A stretch of 64,000 bases of DNA from Laspinema palackyanum D2c. Lineage in GTDB: Bacteria > Cyanobacteriota > Cyanobacteriia > Cyanobacteriales > Laspinemataceae. Below are positions 54,966-63,643 of the stretch, piece after piece (position 1 is the first letter of the stretch; every line of letters starts with the position of its first letter). A program made the position numbers and the translations under genes. The DNA lies in NCBI RefSeq assembly GCF_025370875.1, contig NZ_JAMXFD010000008.1, forward strand, positions 62,001 to 126,000, read 5' to 3'. Below the pieces are notes generated by a model. That model was not told the DNA's origin, did no database searches, and saw only the letters and a list, made by a program, of their open reading frames with translations.

Positions 54966-55388
54966 TCAAGGTAAATCCTCGACCCACAACAGATGGGCAG
55001 CTAAAAAGTCGTTTTGAAGTGCATTAAAAAAACGTTTATCTGCTGTCACCATTTGACATTCCTTGCGAACAGCCAAAGCTAAGTAAACGCAGTCATAAAC
55101 CGCTTGCTGAATTCGCACGGCAATTTCTAAAGCCTCTGACATCAGCGGAAAAGATGGATGCACCTGTAACGGCAATCCCATTAAAGCATCTAAATCCTCT
55201 AGTACATTTTCAAGAGTTGTTTCTCCACGCCGAACCCGCTTCCAAAGGATGTTTCCAATTTCAGGAAAGAAAAAGTCGGGAATCAGAAGAATGGAATCGA
55301 GATTCAGCAACCGCAGTGCTGCTTCGGAATGGATTTCAGGTATTATCCACTTGATGGCTACGTTAGCATCTACAACAAATTGGGTCAC
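54966..55388 (-). CDS. PIN-domain toxin, VapC-type
   Basis: A 140-residue PIN domain, probably a Mg-dependent ribonuclease of a toxin-antitoxin pair. FVVDANVAIKWIIPEIHS has the first acid, IPDFFFPEIGNILWKRV the second, VYDCVYLALAVRK the third and MVTADKRFFNAL the fourth. Its start overlaps the antitoxin stop by 4 bases. RNA target unknown. Chromosomal VapBC-like pairs are common in filamentous cyanobacteria. Confidence 0.86.
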   Translation of the reverse strand: MTQFVVDANVAIKWIIPEIHSEAALRLLNLDSILLIPDFFFPEIGNILWKRVRRGETTLENVLEDLDALMGLPLQVHPSFPLMSEALEIAVRIQQAVYDCVYLALAVRKECQMVTADKRFFNALQNDFLAAHLLWVEDLP

Positions 55389-55636
55389 CGGGTTCGGTCC
55401 TCTCGCAAAAGTTCTGCACTATCGCTAAAGATGCGTCCTGCATATTTTGCTCTAGCGCGATCAATTTTTTCCCAGGCTTGTGCTGCGATCGCCTGCTGTT
55501 TGGCTGCTTCGGCTTCGGTTGCCGCTTCTAAAATTGCTTTGACTTCTGCTTCTACAGTGCGATCGTGTTGTCGTGCGAGACGTTGGAGCTTTTCTATCAC
55601 TTTTGGATCGAGATTTTCTATGATTAACTGATTCAT
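55385..55636 (-). CDS. FitA/VapB-type antitoxin
   Basis: An 83-residue protein. The N-terminal LIIENLDPKVIEKLQRLARQ and HDRTVEAEVKAILEAA form a ribbon-helix-helix DNA-binding domain. The rest is a charged, probably flexible helix (AWEKIDRARAKYAGRIFSDS) that should wrap the toxin. It is upstream of and overlaps the PIN gene, as expected for antitoxin-first operons that self-repress. Confidence 0.85.
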   Translation of the reverse strand: MNQLIIENLDPKVIEKLQRLARQHDRTVEAEVKAILEAATEAEAAKQQAIAAQAWEKIDRARAKYAGRIFSDSAELLREDRTR

Positions 55637-55683
55637 GGGTCGCTATTCACTAAGACTTTTATCGGAAGGTAAAGGTTACTCTA

Positions 55684-55832
55684 CCCAGTGGCAACACCCG
55701 CCGAGGGTTAAAACCCCCGGCTAATAGCTCAAGTCGGATAAATCCGACTGGAAACCTGGGATTATAAGAATTTCAGTCGGTTTTTAACCGACTTTAGCTA
55801 TGAGGCGTGGGATTAATCCCACGCCGGATGAT
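55684..55832. repeat. Nested palindromic repeat, copy I
   Basis: CAACACCCGCCGAGGGTTAA and ACCCCCGGC on the left are mispaired in one place. The right end is GGCGTGGGATTAATCCCACGCC-like: GGCGTGGG pairs with CCCACGCC, a compensated change from GGCGGGGG/CCCCCGCC. The two AAGTCGG-type stems are also present (AAGTCGGATAAATCCGACT). It lies about 105 bp after the stop of the minus-strand ROCO gene. Confidence 0.85.
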
Positions 55833-55937
55833 CGGGAAGATCCAGAAGGGTGCAAGATTTCAGATGCGACAATTTTAGCGAATTGTGGCGCGAGTAGGGA
55901 AAAAGCACTGCCTTCTCCTCACCCTGTTTTCCCCCAA

Positions 55938-58838
55938 TTACCTCCGATACTCTCTTGCATGATGTTCGCACAACCACAAATAATGTCCCTCCGGCGTCAA
56001 AACCTTCCGCAAGCCGCCCCAATGGTGATGCGGGTCTTTTTCGTCCAAAAGTTGCCGCAATACTCGTAGTGCAGCAAGCTGTAGCTGTTCTGGATTGAAA
56101 TTTTCCTCGGTTCCTATCCCCAAAGACTTTAACAATTCTGTCGCTTCCCAACCGTTAAGGGGAGGAAATTCTTCCGCGAGAGTTTGCATTTCCATCGCTA
56201 TATTGTTTTGCGATTCAACAGTATATTTCCAACTTGCAGCCAACTGTTGAATATAGGGGGCCATGATGTGAAACCATTCGTTATCCCCTGACAGGGAATA
56301 CACAGCACCATCAACAGGATGCCATTTTCCAGGTGCTTCGCAGCACAGTTGCAATTCAGATTGTTGCCCGAAAATCCTATTTTGCCAGTTGCCTCGTTCG
56401 GGTGAATGCACTACAAATACACAGGGGGATTCTGCCTCGATACTCTGTTGTTTGAGGCGAACAATTTTAATAAATTCCCCTTGATAGAGTTGTGCAACTT
56501 TCCTCAAGTCTTCTTGATGGAGTTGTGCGACTTCTGTCAAAGCTGACTGGATATAGGTTTTTCCCCTGTCAATCTGTCGTTCCAGTTCTTCAAACCGTGA
56601 CAAACCCGAGAAGGTTGGAATTGATAAGGTTGGACTCGATACAGTTGGGGGGTTAGATGGGGGTGGAATTTCTACACCAAATAAGAGTGCGATCGCCGAG
56701 AGATTTTCCTGGCATTCTGGACATTCGAGGGTGAGTTGATGGGTGGCATAACATTGTTTGACATATTCCTCTTCAAATTCGTGGGAACAGGTTTTATCCG
56801 GTCCACCGGGACAAGGAATGGTGCATTTTGCCTCTAAATCGCTAAATCGGGAAAGCATGATATCAAGGCGATCGCGCAGCAAGGTAAAGAAGTGAATCGG
56901 CATGGGACCGCGCACGGCTAATTGTAGAGCATTTTTTTCTGGAAATGCCTCAAATAACCCTAAATGTTTTTCCGGTTTGCTGTCGGCGAGTAAGGCCCCG
57001 TTGCGCCAGTGGATGCCGGTGGAGAAGCGATGAGAATCAGCAATCAACCTAGTGGGAAGTCCGGCAGGAAGGCGATCGAGTTGCCATTTCCTCTCCAGAC
57101 GATGACAATTTTCGGTTTCGAGAATGGCATCCCATTGATGTTGATAGGGTGGCGGATTCAGTGGGACAAACTCCAGGATTAAGCTGACCTCTTCGGGAAG
57201 AAATTCTGCCTCGTTGCGAAGGGGATACGCCAGGTCAAAATGCTCCAGCAAGCGGAGGAAATACGGGCGGATGAAAGAGTCGATATCTTCCCAAAGTTGG
57301 TTCATTTCCCCGCGAGTGAGAATACCCTGACGCTGTTTGACGGGTTCACTGCTGAAAACTTTGCCGATCTGTTCCGCGATCCATTTGGGTTTGAGTATAA
57401 CAATTTCGCTGAGTGCGGGATTATCTTGGAAATAGACAATTTTGCCAATGTCGTGGAGATATTGTGCCAGACTGGCTACCTGATTCGGGTCAACCCCTCG
57501 CCTTGTCATCCGCCTTGCCAATTGTTGTGGCGTGATATATTGTTCCGAGAGGGAACGGATATCATGAGCCGCATTGAGGCAAGTTTTCGGCCAACGTTTG
57601 CCCATTAACGGCAATTGGGCAGCAGTGTTGACGATACTCTGATACAGATTGTCCAGCCCTTGTCCGGTTTGGCTGTCAATTTCGTAATGTCCCTCAATTT
57701 TGGGATATTGGCCCTGGAGTTGGGCGAAGGGAAGATCAGAATTTTGTTCGTCGATGTGGGTGGCAACCAGGAGAATCGAAGACTCGGGCGCAAGGGAGGA
57801 GAGGGTATCAAGCCAATTATAGATTTTACCCTGTTCGTAGCCATCACCAGCATTCCAGACGAGGAGGAACAAAGAGCGGTTGGTGAGGAAAAATTGATGG
57901 GTGGCATGAGAGATTTCCTGTTCGCCAAAGTCCCATGCGTTCAGTTGCATCGTGACGTCGGGTTCCCTGGGATGGGGGAATTCCAAGGTGCGGATATCGA
58001 TGCCATGAGTAGTGAATTCCTGGGGGTTGAAGGATTCCCCCCGCAGGACCTTTAATAAAGAAGTTTTGCCCACTCCCCCATCACCCACAACCATGAGTTT
58101 GGATATCCATTGGACTTGGGGTTGTGGGCTCTGGAGTTGTTCGCGCAGGTAGGCTAAGGTGGCACCGATGCCTTGGTTTAAGATTTCGGGTGGTAGTGAG
58201 ATGAGGGGATTGCTACTGAGGTCTAATTCTGTCAGATTGGAAAGTTGCCCTATTTCTGGGGGCAGCACACTCAGTTGATTGTCCGCGAGGTCTAATTCTG
58301 TCAGATTGAAGAGTTGCCCTATTTCTGGAGGCAACGCAGTCAGTTGATTGTCCGCGAGGTCTAGCACGGTCAGATTGGAGAGTTGCCCTATTTCCGGGGG
58401 CAGCACACTCAGTTGATTTCGCCAGAGGTATAGCACTGTTAGATTGGAGAGTTGCCCTATTTCCGGGGGCAGCGCAGTCAGTTTATTGCCCGCGAGGTCT
58501 AATTCTGTCAGATTGGAGAGTTGCCCAATTTCCTGCGGCAACGCAGTCAGTTTATTGCCCGCGAGACCTAATTCTGTGAGATTGGAGAGTTGCCCTATTT
58601 CTGGGTGCAGCGCACTCAGTTGATTACTCCAGAGGTCTAAGTTGATCAGATTGGAGAGTTGCCCAATTTCCTGCGGCAGATCTCTCAAGTAATTGTAGCT
58701 GAGGTTTAGCTCGGTCAGATTGGAGAGTTCACCAATTTCCTGCGGCAGCGCACTCAGTTGAGTGTTAGAAAGGTCGAGGGATGTTACCTTGTCCTCGGCA
58801 GCTTGTTGGATAATTTGCAGCAGTTCTTCCTCTGTCAT
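55938..58838 (-). CDS. ROCO protein (LRR-Roc-COR)
   Basis: A 966-residue protein. Residues 15-225 are about nine leucine-rich repeats of 23 residues (consensus LSNLTELDLAGNKLTALPQE plus IGQ). The Roc GTPase begins KLMVVGDGGVGKTSLLKVLR (P-loop Lys258), with FNPQEFTTHGIDI, DFGEQEISH (switch II, AWDFGEQ) and VATHIDEQ (NKxD-like, degenerate). The COR region follows (about 420-640). Then comes a cysteine cluster (AKCTIPCPGGPDKTC ... LECPECQ; about 680-735) that looks zinc-binding, and an unrecognised C-terminal part. Bacterial ROCOs act as GTP-controlled dimers; the cellular role here is unknown. Confidence 0.9.
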   Translation of the reverse strand: MTEEELLQIIQQAAEDKVTSLDLSNTQLSALPQEIGELSNLTELNLSYNYLRDLPQEIGQLSNLINLDLWSNQLSALHPEIGQLSNLTELGLAGNKLTALPQEIGQLSNLTELDLAGNKLTALPPEIGQLSNLTVLYLWRNQLSVLPPEIGQLSNLTVLDLADNQLTALPPEIGQLFNLTELDLADNQLSVLPPEIGQLSNLTELDLSSNPLISLPPEILNQGIGATLAYLREQLQSPQPQVQWISKLMVVGDGGVGKTSLLKVLRGESFNPQEFTTHGIDIRTLEFPHPREPDVTMQLNAWDFGEQEISHATHQFFLTNRSLFLLVWNAGDGYEQGKIYNWLDTLSSLAPESSILLVATHIDEQNSDLPFAQLQGQYPKIEGHYEIDSQTGQGLDNLYQSIVNTAAQLPLMGKRWPKTCLNAAHDIRSLSEQYITPQQLARRMTRRGVDPNQVASLAQYLHDIGKIVYFQDNPALSEIVILKPKWIAEQIGKVFSSEPVKQRQGILTRGEMNQLWEDIDSFIRPYFLRLLEHFDLAYPLRNEAEFLPEEVSLILEFVPLNPPPYQHQWDAILETENCHRLERKWQLDRLPAGLPTRLIADSHRFSTGIHWRNGALLADSKPEKHLGLFEAFPEKNALQLAVRGPMPIHFFTLLRDRLDIMLSRFSDLEAKCTIPCPGGPDKTCSHEFEEEYVKQCYATHQLTLECPECQENLSAIALLFGVEIPPPSNPPTVSSPTLSIPTFSGLSRFEELERQIDRGKTYIQSALTEVAQLHQEDLRKVAQLYQGEFIKIVRLKQQSIEAESPCVFVVHSPERGNWQNRIFGQQSELQLCCEAPGKWHPVDGAVYSLSGDNEWFHIMAPYIQQLAASWKYTVESQNNIAMEMQTLAEEFPPLNGWEATELLKSLGIGTEENFNPEQLQLAALRVLRQLLDEKDPHHHWGGLRKVLTPEGHYLWLCEHHAREYRR

Positions 58839-59240
58839 CGCTTAACCTCAGCGTTGCTTGTTGGACTTTTTTCGACTTAGGCGGATGGGGAATGGTGGGT
58901 GGCGGTTGGTTTGCCGGGGGAGGGGTGGCATTCGGGGGGTGCTTTTTCGGTCAATTGTCCGATTCATGGGGGAATGCTTCGCCTCTAGGGGGGTTCGCCG
59001 CTGGGGGATATCCGCTCTGGTTGTTATTGTAAGGCATTCCCCGGGCGGGTTTGGTTGGGTTTACAGATTGTTAGAAATTTATAAGATTTGGCGGTTGGGG
59101 GAAGATGGGGGGATGCGCTGACTAGGGGACTGGGAGGAAGGAAGGCGCGCTCTTGCTGTCAATCAGGCCGATCGCACGTTACGAGACTCCAACGGGTTAA
59201 TTCACTACAACTTTAGAACAGAACGTTTTTACAATCCCAA
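58839..59240. other. Intergenic, no gene recognised
   Basis: The frame 58858-59121 (plus) is Gly/Arg-rich and is most likely chance. No repeat or RNA signature is seen. It contains the ROCO promoter. Confidence 0.5.
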
Positions 59241-59660
59241 TTAGTTATCGATGTTATTTTCATTCGGCTTTTGGGCAATCTCCTCTTGTAACGAACGAGA
59301 TAAGCGATTAATATTGGCTAAGAGATACCAGCAAATTAATACTCCTATCCCAGGTTTAACAATACTAGCAACCCCGTTGTCCCCTACCAGGCTAAATACT
59401 ACAGATATAATTTGAAATCCTGCACTCACCAAGATTACTCTGCTCACAAATTGGGGGGATTTGATGAGCAACTTCTTTAAATAAAAGCTGAAGTATAAAA
59501 AAAGACAGGATAGCCCCAATCCAATGAGTGTTAAAAGAATCCCGAATAAATTTCCCGGTTGGAATGATAAATATAGAGAAAGTTCAGCTAGGGTACTCAG
59601 TACACTAAGCAGGCCAACTAAACCAAAATATGCTCTTAAGGAACCAACTGTTTCTTTCAT
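59241..59660 (-). CDS. Small four-helix membrane protein
   Basis: A 139-residue protein with four hydrophobic segments: YFGLVGLLSVLSTLAELSLY, LFGILLTLIGLGLSCLFLYF, VILVSAGFQIISVVFSLV and GIGVLICWYLLANI. The tail (SLQEEIAQKPNENN) is charged and probably cytosolic. I do not recognise a family. Transcribed toward the ROCO gene, about 400 bp away, so the two are unlikely to be one operon. Confidence 0.65.
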   Translation of the reverse strand: MKETVGSLRAYFGLVGLLSVLSTLAELSLYLSFQPGNLFGILLTLIGLGLSCLFLYFSFYLKKLLIKSPQFVSRVILVSAGFQIISVVFSLVGDNGVASIVKPGIGVLICWYLLANINRLSRSLQEEIAQKPNENNIDN

Positions 59661-59997
59661 GGATTTTTTTTGATTGCTATTTTACTGTAGTTAGCCCGAA
59701 AAGTCAAGTCGCTAAATAGGGTTTTTTCCCTAAAATCTCCTACTGCTCTAACGAAGTGATCCATGCGATCGCCGATCGCTTCCCCTCAGTCTGTGAGGAG
59801 ATTTTCCATTGCTTCCCTTGAAGGGGTCATCACTGGCAGGGATTTGATTGAGATGGTCCTGAAAGTTTTAGGGCGATCGCCTATCAATCAGCGGGAGGTA
59901 AATATTAACGTAGGGACAAGGCAGTACCCTGTCCCTACAGTTAGATTATCTCTGGGGAAATTATACCGGCCTTTTATCTAACCGGCTGGATTTCTGA
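59661..59997. other. Intergenic with a GTAGGGACA palindrome
   Basis: GTAGGGACAAGGCA pairs with TACCCTGTCCCTAC (59910-59938) with two mismatches, a relative of the groESL terminator repeat. The 72-codon plus-strand frame 59763-59981 overlaps it and is not credible. Confidence 0.5.
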
Positions 59998-60990
59998 CTA
60001 CTCGTAAATTCGGTCATCTTGCATCTCGCGAGTATCCGGCAGGGACATCCCCTCCCAATGTGAGGGTTCAAAATATGCGCCTCGCAAATCTGCCTCACTT
60101 AAATTAGCTCCTCGCAATTCGGCTACATTAAAATTTGAACCACATAAACAAGCGCCTTGCAAGCTCACTTCTGCTAAATTCGCTTGGAACAAATTGGATT
60201 GTACCAAAAGCGCTCCGGTCAAATCTGCATTTTGGAGGTTGGCATGGGATAAATCTGCTTTACTCAAATTTGCCTCACATAAATCACTTCGAGTCAAGTT
60301 CGCGCCATTCAATGAGGCAGCGTGAAGGTTGGCCCGAAACAAAAATGAGACCCGCATCTGGGCTGAACTGAGGTTCGTAGCGCTTAAATTGGCTAAGGAG
60401 AGATTGGCACCGCTGAGTTTTGCCCCACTGAGGTTGACTCCTTCCAACTGGACACTATTGAGGTCTACCCCATTCAGATAAGCTTGTGTGAGATTAACTC
60501 CGCTTAAGGATGCTCCCCGCAACAATGCGCCGCTCAATCTAGCACCGCTGAGGTTGGCCCAATTCAGGTTAGCATTGACTAAGTTAGCCGATCGCAAATT
60601 AATCCCTCGCAAATCCGCCCCGCAAAAGTTCACACCGCCTAAATTCGCTAACCGCAAATTCACTCCGGAGAGGATTGCCCCACTCAGTCGCGCAGCGGTG
60701 AGAATAGACTTAACCAGATATGCACCTTTTAAGTTGGCTTTGGTTAAATCTGCATGAGTCAGTCGCACTTCATTTAATTTAGCAAAACTTAGGTCAGCGC
60801 GATGTAAAAAAGCTAGGTGTAAATTGGCCCCAGTCAAGACGGCCCGAGACAAGTTGGCTCCAACAAAATAAGCCCCAGAAAAATCGCATCCGGCTAGGTT
60901 AGCTCGTTCCAGGTTGGCTCCGTTTAAATTAACATCTTTAAACGATCTCTCTCCTGCTGCATACCGTTCGAGGAGTTCATTAGTATTCAT
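59998..60990 (-). CDS. Pentapeptide-repeat protein
   Basis: A 330-residue protein made almost wholly of A(D/N)LXX repeats (for example NLNGANLERANLAGCD, ANLSGARLSGALLRGAS) that fold into a right-handed beta-helix. The start MNTNELLERYAAGERSFKDV is a short non-repeat cap, and the end (HWEGMSLPDTREMQDDRIYE) is acidic. Some family members mimic DNA and inhibit gyrase; most cyanobacterial ones have no known role. No signal peptide or transmembrane segment. A paralogue lies 600 bp upstream on the same strand. Confidence 0.93.
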   Translation of the reverse strand: MNTNELLERYAAGERSFKDVNLNGANLERANLAGCDFSGAYFVGANLSRAVLTGANLHLAFLHRADLSFAKLNEVRLTHADLTKANLKGAYLVKSILTAARLSGAILSGVNLRLANLGGVNFCGADLRGINLRSANLVNANLNWANLSGARLSGALLRGASLSGVNLTQAYLNGVDLNSVQLEGVNLSGAKLSGANLSLANLSATNLSSAQMRVSFLFRANLHAASLNGANLTRSDLCEANLSKADLSHANLQNADLTGALLVQSNLFQANLAEVSLQGACLCGSNFNVAELRGANLSEADLRGAYFEPSHWEGMSLPDTREMQDDRIYE

Positions 60991-61603
60991 TTTACGTTAC
61001 TCTCCTTATGGCTTAAAAGCCCCTTATTCTTTACTGGAGTCCGTTGCCCCCTAAGCACTGAATTCAATTTGGGCATCGCTGGGGCTTGCCGTCCCGGGTT
61101 TTTTTTATGGAAAAAATGGGATTTTTTTTGAAATAACCTATTCCTATCTCTATTAAAGCATTAGCAGGGAGAAAAAACAAGAGTATGAAGCAATTTAGTG
61201 GGTATGCTAACGGGGGTAAAACGTTGAGAATAGAGGATGAATGAATGAGCCGCTTTTTGCACCCCGTTGGTTGTTAATCTCCAGTTTTTCTCCCCCTCAA
61301 ACCGATGAGGTATTTTCTGTACTGGATTGAGGAGAAACTAAAGTGTTTTAGGTGGGATTGGCGAAGAGGCAGAATAGGTATTTTTAGACCGATAGTTTTT
61401 AAATCCGTTAAACGTGCGATCGCATAGAGTGCCGCAATAGCATCACAGAAAGAGAATCACCGGATTGCACCCCCCCACACAGAGATTTACAGGCGTGCGA
61501 GCAAGATGCTCGCACTCCAAAAGAATGTACGCCAATAACTCTGGGAAACGCTAGATCTCATGAGTAGTTTTCAGCACCCTGTTTTATCCTCTTGTCAAGG
61601 GGT
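60991..61603. other. Intergenic with a hairpin; no gene
   Basis: GTGCGAGCA-AGA-TGCTCGCAC (61495-61515) is a perfect 9-bp hairpin of a type common in cyanobacterial spacers. Apart from HIP1-type sites nothing else is recognised. Confidence 0.5.
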
Positions 61604-62608
61604 TTAGGAATGCAGGCTCCCATCGGGCATCACTGCACCCGTGAAATCCGCATCCTGCAAATCTGCACCCACTAGGGCCGCATCCCGCAGACTGGCTCCC
61701 CGGAGATTGGCACCGCGTAAGCAAGCACCATCGAGGTCAGCCCCCCATAAATAGGCCCCTTCTAAGTTAGCATTAGTCAGATCTGCGCCGGTTAATTTGG
61801 CTAAATTGAGGTTAGCATCCCGGAGATCAGCATTCCGCAAGTCCGCTTCCATTAGGTCCGTTTTCATTAAATTAGCCCGACTGAAATGGCCTCCTTTAAG
61901 AATACTGCCATGTAGATTGGCTTGCTTGAGATTCCCGCCTTCAAAGTCGGTAAATCGCATTTGAGAATCGCGCAAATCTGCTCCCATAAAGTTAGAATCG
62001 CGCAGGTTTGCTCCGCTTAATTTAGCCTCGTTGAGTTCGAGTCCGCTAAAATTAATTCCTTCTAAATTGAGGCCATTTAAAAATGCTCCAGTGAGTTTCA
62101 CTCCGTTTAAGAGTGCGCCTTTGAGACAAGCGCCGCTGAGTCTCGCCCCACTGAGGTTGCTCCAATTCAAGTTAGCCTGAGTCAGATTTGCCCCTCGGAA
62201 GTTAATTCCATTGAGGTTAGCACCTGAAAGGTTAACTCCCATTAAATTGGAACGATAAAAATTGACCCATTTGAGAATTGCCCCACTGAGTTTGGCCCCG
62301 GTTAAATCGGTATTGGCTAACTGAGCACCTTGGAGATTCGCTTTGGTTAAATCTGCCTCAATCAGTCGGCTGCCTTTGAGTTTAACGAAGGTTAAATCAG
62401 CGGCGTAGAGAAATGCACCGGATAGTTGGACTTCCATCATTAAGGAGCGACTTAAATTAGCCCGCGCCAAGGATGCGTCAATGAGATTTGCCCCGAAAAG
62501 GTTTACCTGTTGCAGGGTTGCGCCAATTAAGTTGGCTAAATTGAGATTCCACCCGCGAAAATCCCGATCGCCCGCAGTGTAGCGTTTTAGTAATTCATAC
62601 CCATCCAT
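61604..62608 (-). CDS. Pentapeptide-repeat protein (paralogue)
   Basis: A 334-residue paralogue of the next gene. The cap is MDGYELLKRYTAGDRDFRG, parallel to MNTNELLERYAAGERSFKD. It is followed by A(D/N)LXX repeats from NLNLANLIGATLQQVNL to DADFTGAVMPDGSLHS. The cap and repeat phase match between the two, so they arose by duplication. The C-terminus lacks the acidic tail of the neighbour. Function unknown. Confidence 0.93.
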   Translation of the reverse strand: MDGYELLKRYTAGDRDFRGWNLNLANLIGATLQQVNLFGANLIDASLARANLSRSLMMEVQLSGAFLYAADLTFVKLKGSRLIEADLTKANLQGAQLANTDLTGAKLSGAILKWVNFYRSNLMGVNLSGANLNGINFRGANLTQANLNWSNLSGARLSGACLKGALLNGVKLTGAFLNGLNLEGINFSGLELNEAKLSGANLRDSNFMGADLRDSQMRFTDFEGGNLKQANLHGSILKGGHFSRANLMKTDLMEADLRNADLRDANLNLAKLTGADLTNANLEGAYLWGADLDGACLRGANLRGASLRDAALVGADLQDADFTGAVMPDGSLHS

Positions 62609-62932
62609 ATTGCCCTCGCCCTATTTTGCCTGAGATATCTATAATTTAGAATGCCCAGGTGATGAGGCAATATCATACGATGCGAAACATTTCGTAAAAT
62701 AACAGGTTTGTTTTAAGGTTGCGGTATTGGGTATCAACAATGCCGGTTGCACTGCGCACTTAAATGGGCAAGCAAAAACAACTGTGCGATCGCCAACCCA
62801 TGCGATCGCACAGTTTAAAAATTGCTACAGTTTGATCTGAGTACATCCGAGGGATTGTCATCAGCGATCGGCTTGAATCCCTGAACTCCTGCGGATGTTA
62901 TCAAATCAAGCCGTCCTCACCGCACGGGACAG
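62609..62932. other. Intergenic with a HIP1-containing hairpin
   Basis: ACTGTGCGATCGC (62781-62793) pairs perfectly with GCGATCGCACAGT (62802-62814) over an 8-base loop. Both arms contain a HIP1 octamer (GCGATCGC). It lies about 120 bp after the CBS-CP12 stop on the minus strand. Confidence 0.6.
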
Positions 62933-63547
62933 TTAAACGTCATACACCCGGGCTTCATCTGCCTCGGGGTTTTCTTCGCAGTATTCCTCAAAAGCACTCT
63001 TAACGGGTTTCATCGCCCGTTGATGAGACGCTTCCGCTTGCAGTTCTTCCACTGCATCCCAAGCTGCCGCACATTCTTTAGAAGTTGGGCCTTTTTCTGC
63101 ACAGATGGCGCGGGCTTCCTGAACTGCTTTTTCCAGTTCACTCTCGAACAGTTTAGCTTTCGGTTTCTCGACGAAATCACCCTTCATGAGAATATCGCTC
63201 ACGGAAATAATTCCGAGCAAGTCTCCTTTGATAACCGGAGCACGACGGATGCCGGTATTGGCAAATAACCGCGCCACATATTCTACACCGAGGTCTGGAT
63301 TGACGACGATACAGGGTTTGGTCATAATTTCATACACCCGCATCTGCTTCGGGTCATGTCCAAACGCTGCTACTTTGTAAACGATGTCCGTTTCGGTCAC
63401 AATGCCATAGGCATCTTCATCATGGCGACGGGATACGACTAAAGCACGCAAGCCCTTTTCTTTCATGAGCTTAACGGCTTCTGCAACAGTGGCGGAGCCG
63501 CGAATGCTCACCACCTCTTTGGTCATGATATCTTGAGCTTTCATCAT
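62933..63547 (-). CDS. CBS-CP12 fusion protein
   Basis: A 204-residue protein. Two CBS motifs (residues 1-125: DIMTKEVVSIRGSATVAEAV and EIMTKPCIVVNPDLGVEYVA) bind adenine nucleotides. From about 138 a CP12 domain follows: C149-AEKGPTSKE-C159, AAAWDAVEELQAEASHQ and FEEYC190EENPEADEARVYDV. Classical CP12 joins GAPDH and phosphoribulokinase into an inactive complex under oxidising (dark) conditions. The C-terminal cysteine pair is broken here: residue 199 is Ala. GAGGGGAAGTAAGA precedes ATG 63547 (ATG 63544 also possible). Confidence 0.93.
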   Translation of the reverse strand: MMKAQDIMTKEVVSIRGSATVAEAVKLMKEKGLRALVVSRRHDEDAYGIVTETDIVYKVAAFGHDPKQMRVYEIMTKPCIVVNPDLGVEYVARLFANTGIRRAPVIKGDLLGIISVSDILMKGDFVEKPKAKLFESELEKAVQEARAICAEKGPTSKECAAAWDAVEELQAEASHQRAMKPVKSAFEEYCEENPEADEARVYDV

Positions 63548-63643
63548 TCTTACTTCCCCTCGGGACCAATTATTTTTAGGGTTCTAGATCGATCGTATAA
63601 TAAAATGGGGCATCCGCAGCGAGGAGGGCGCAAATTGACGCCG

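Noticed and set aside
58858-59121. 87-codon plus-strand frame upstream of ROCO
   Set aside because: It is Gly/Arg/Trp-rich, without a recognisable domain, and lies in the probable promoter region of the ROCO gene.
59763-59981. 72-codon plus-strand frame
   Set aside because: It overlaps the GTAGGGACA palindrome and starts within HIP1-type repeats. Not credible as a gene.
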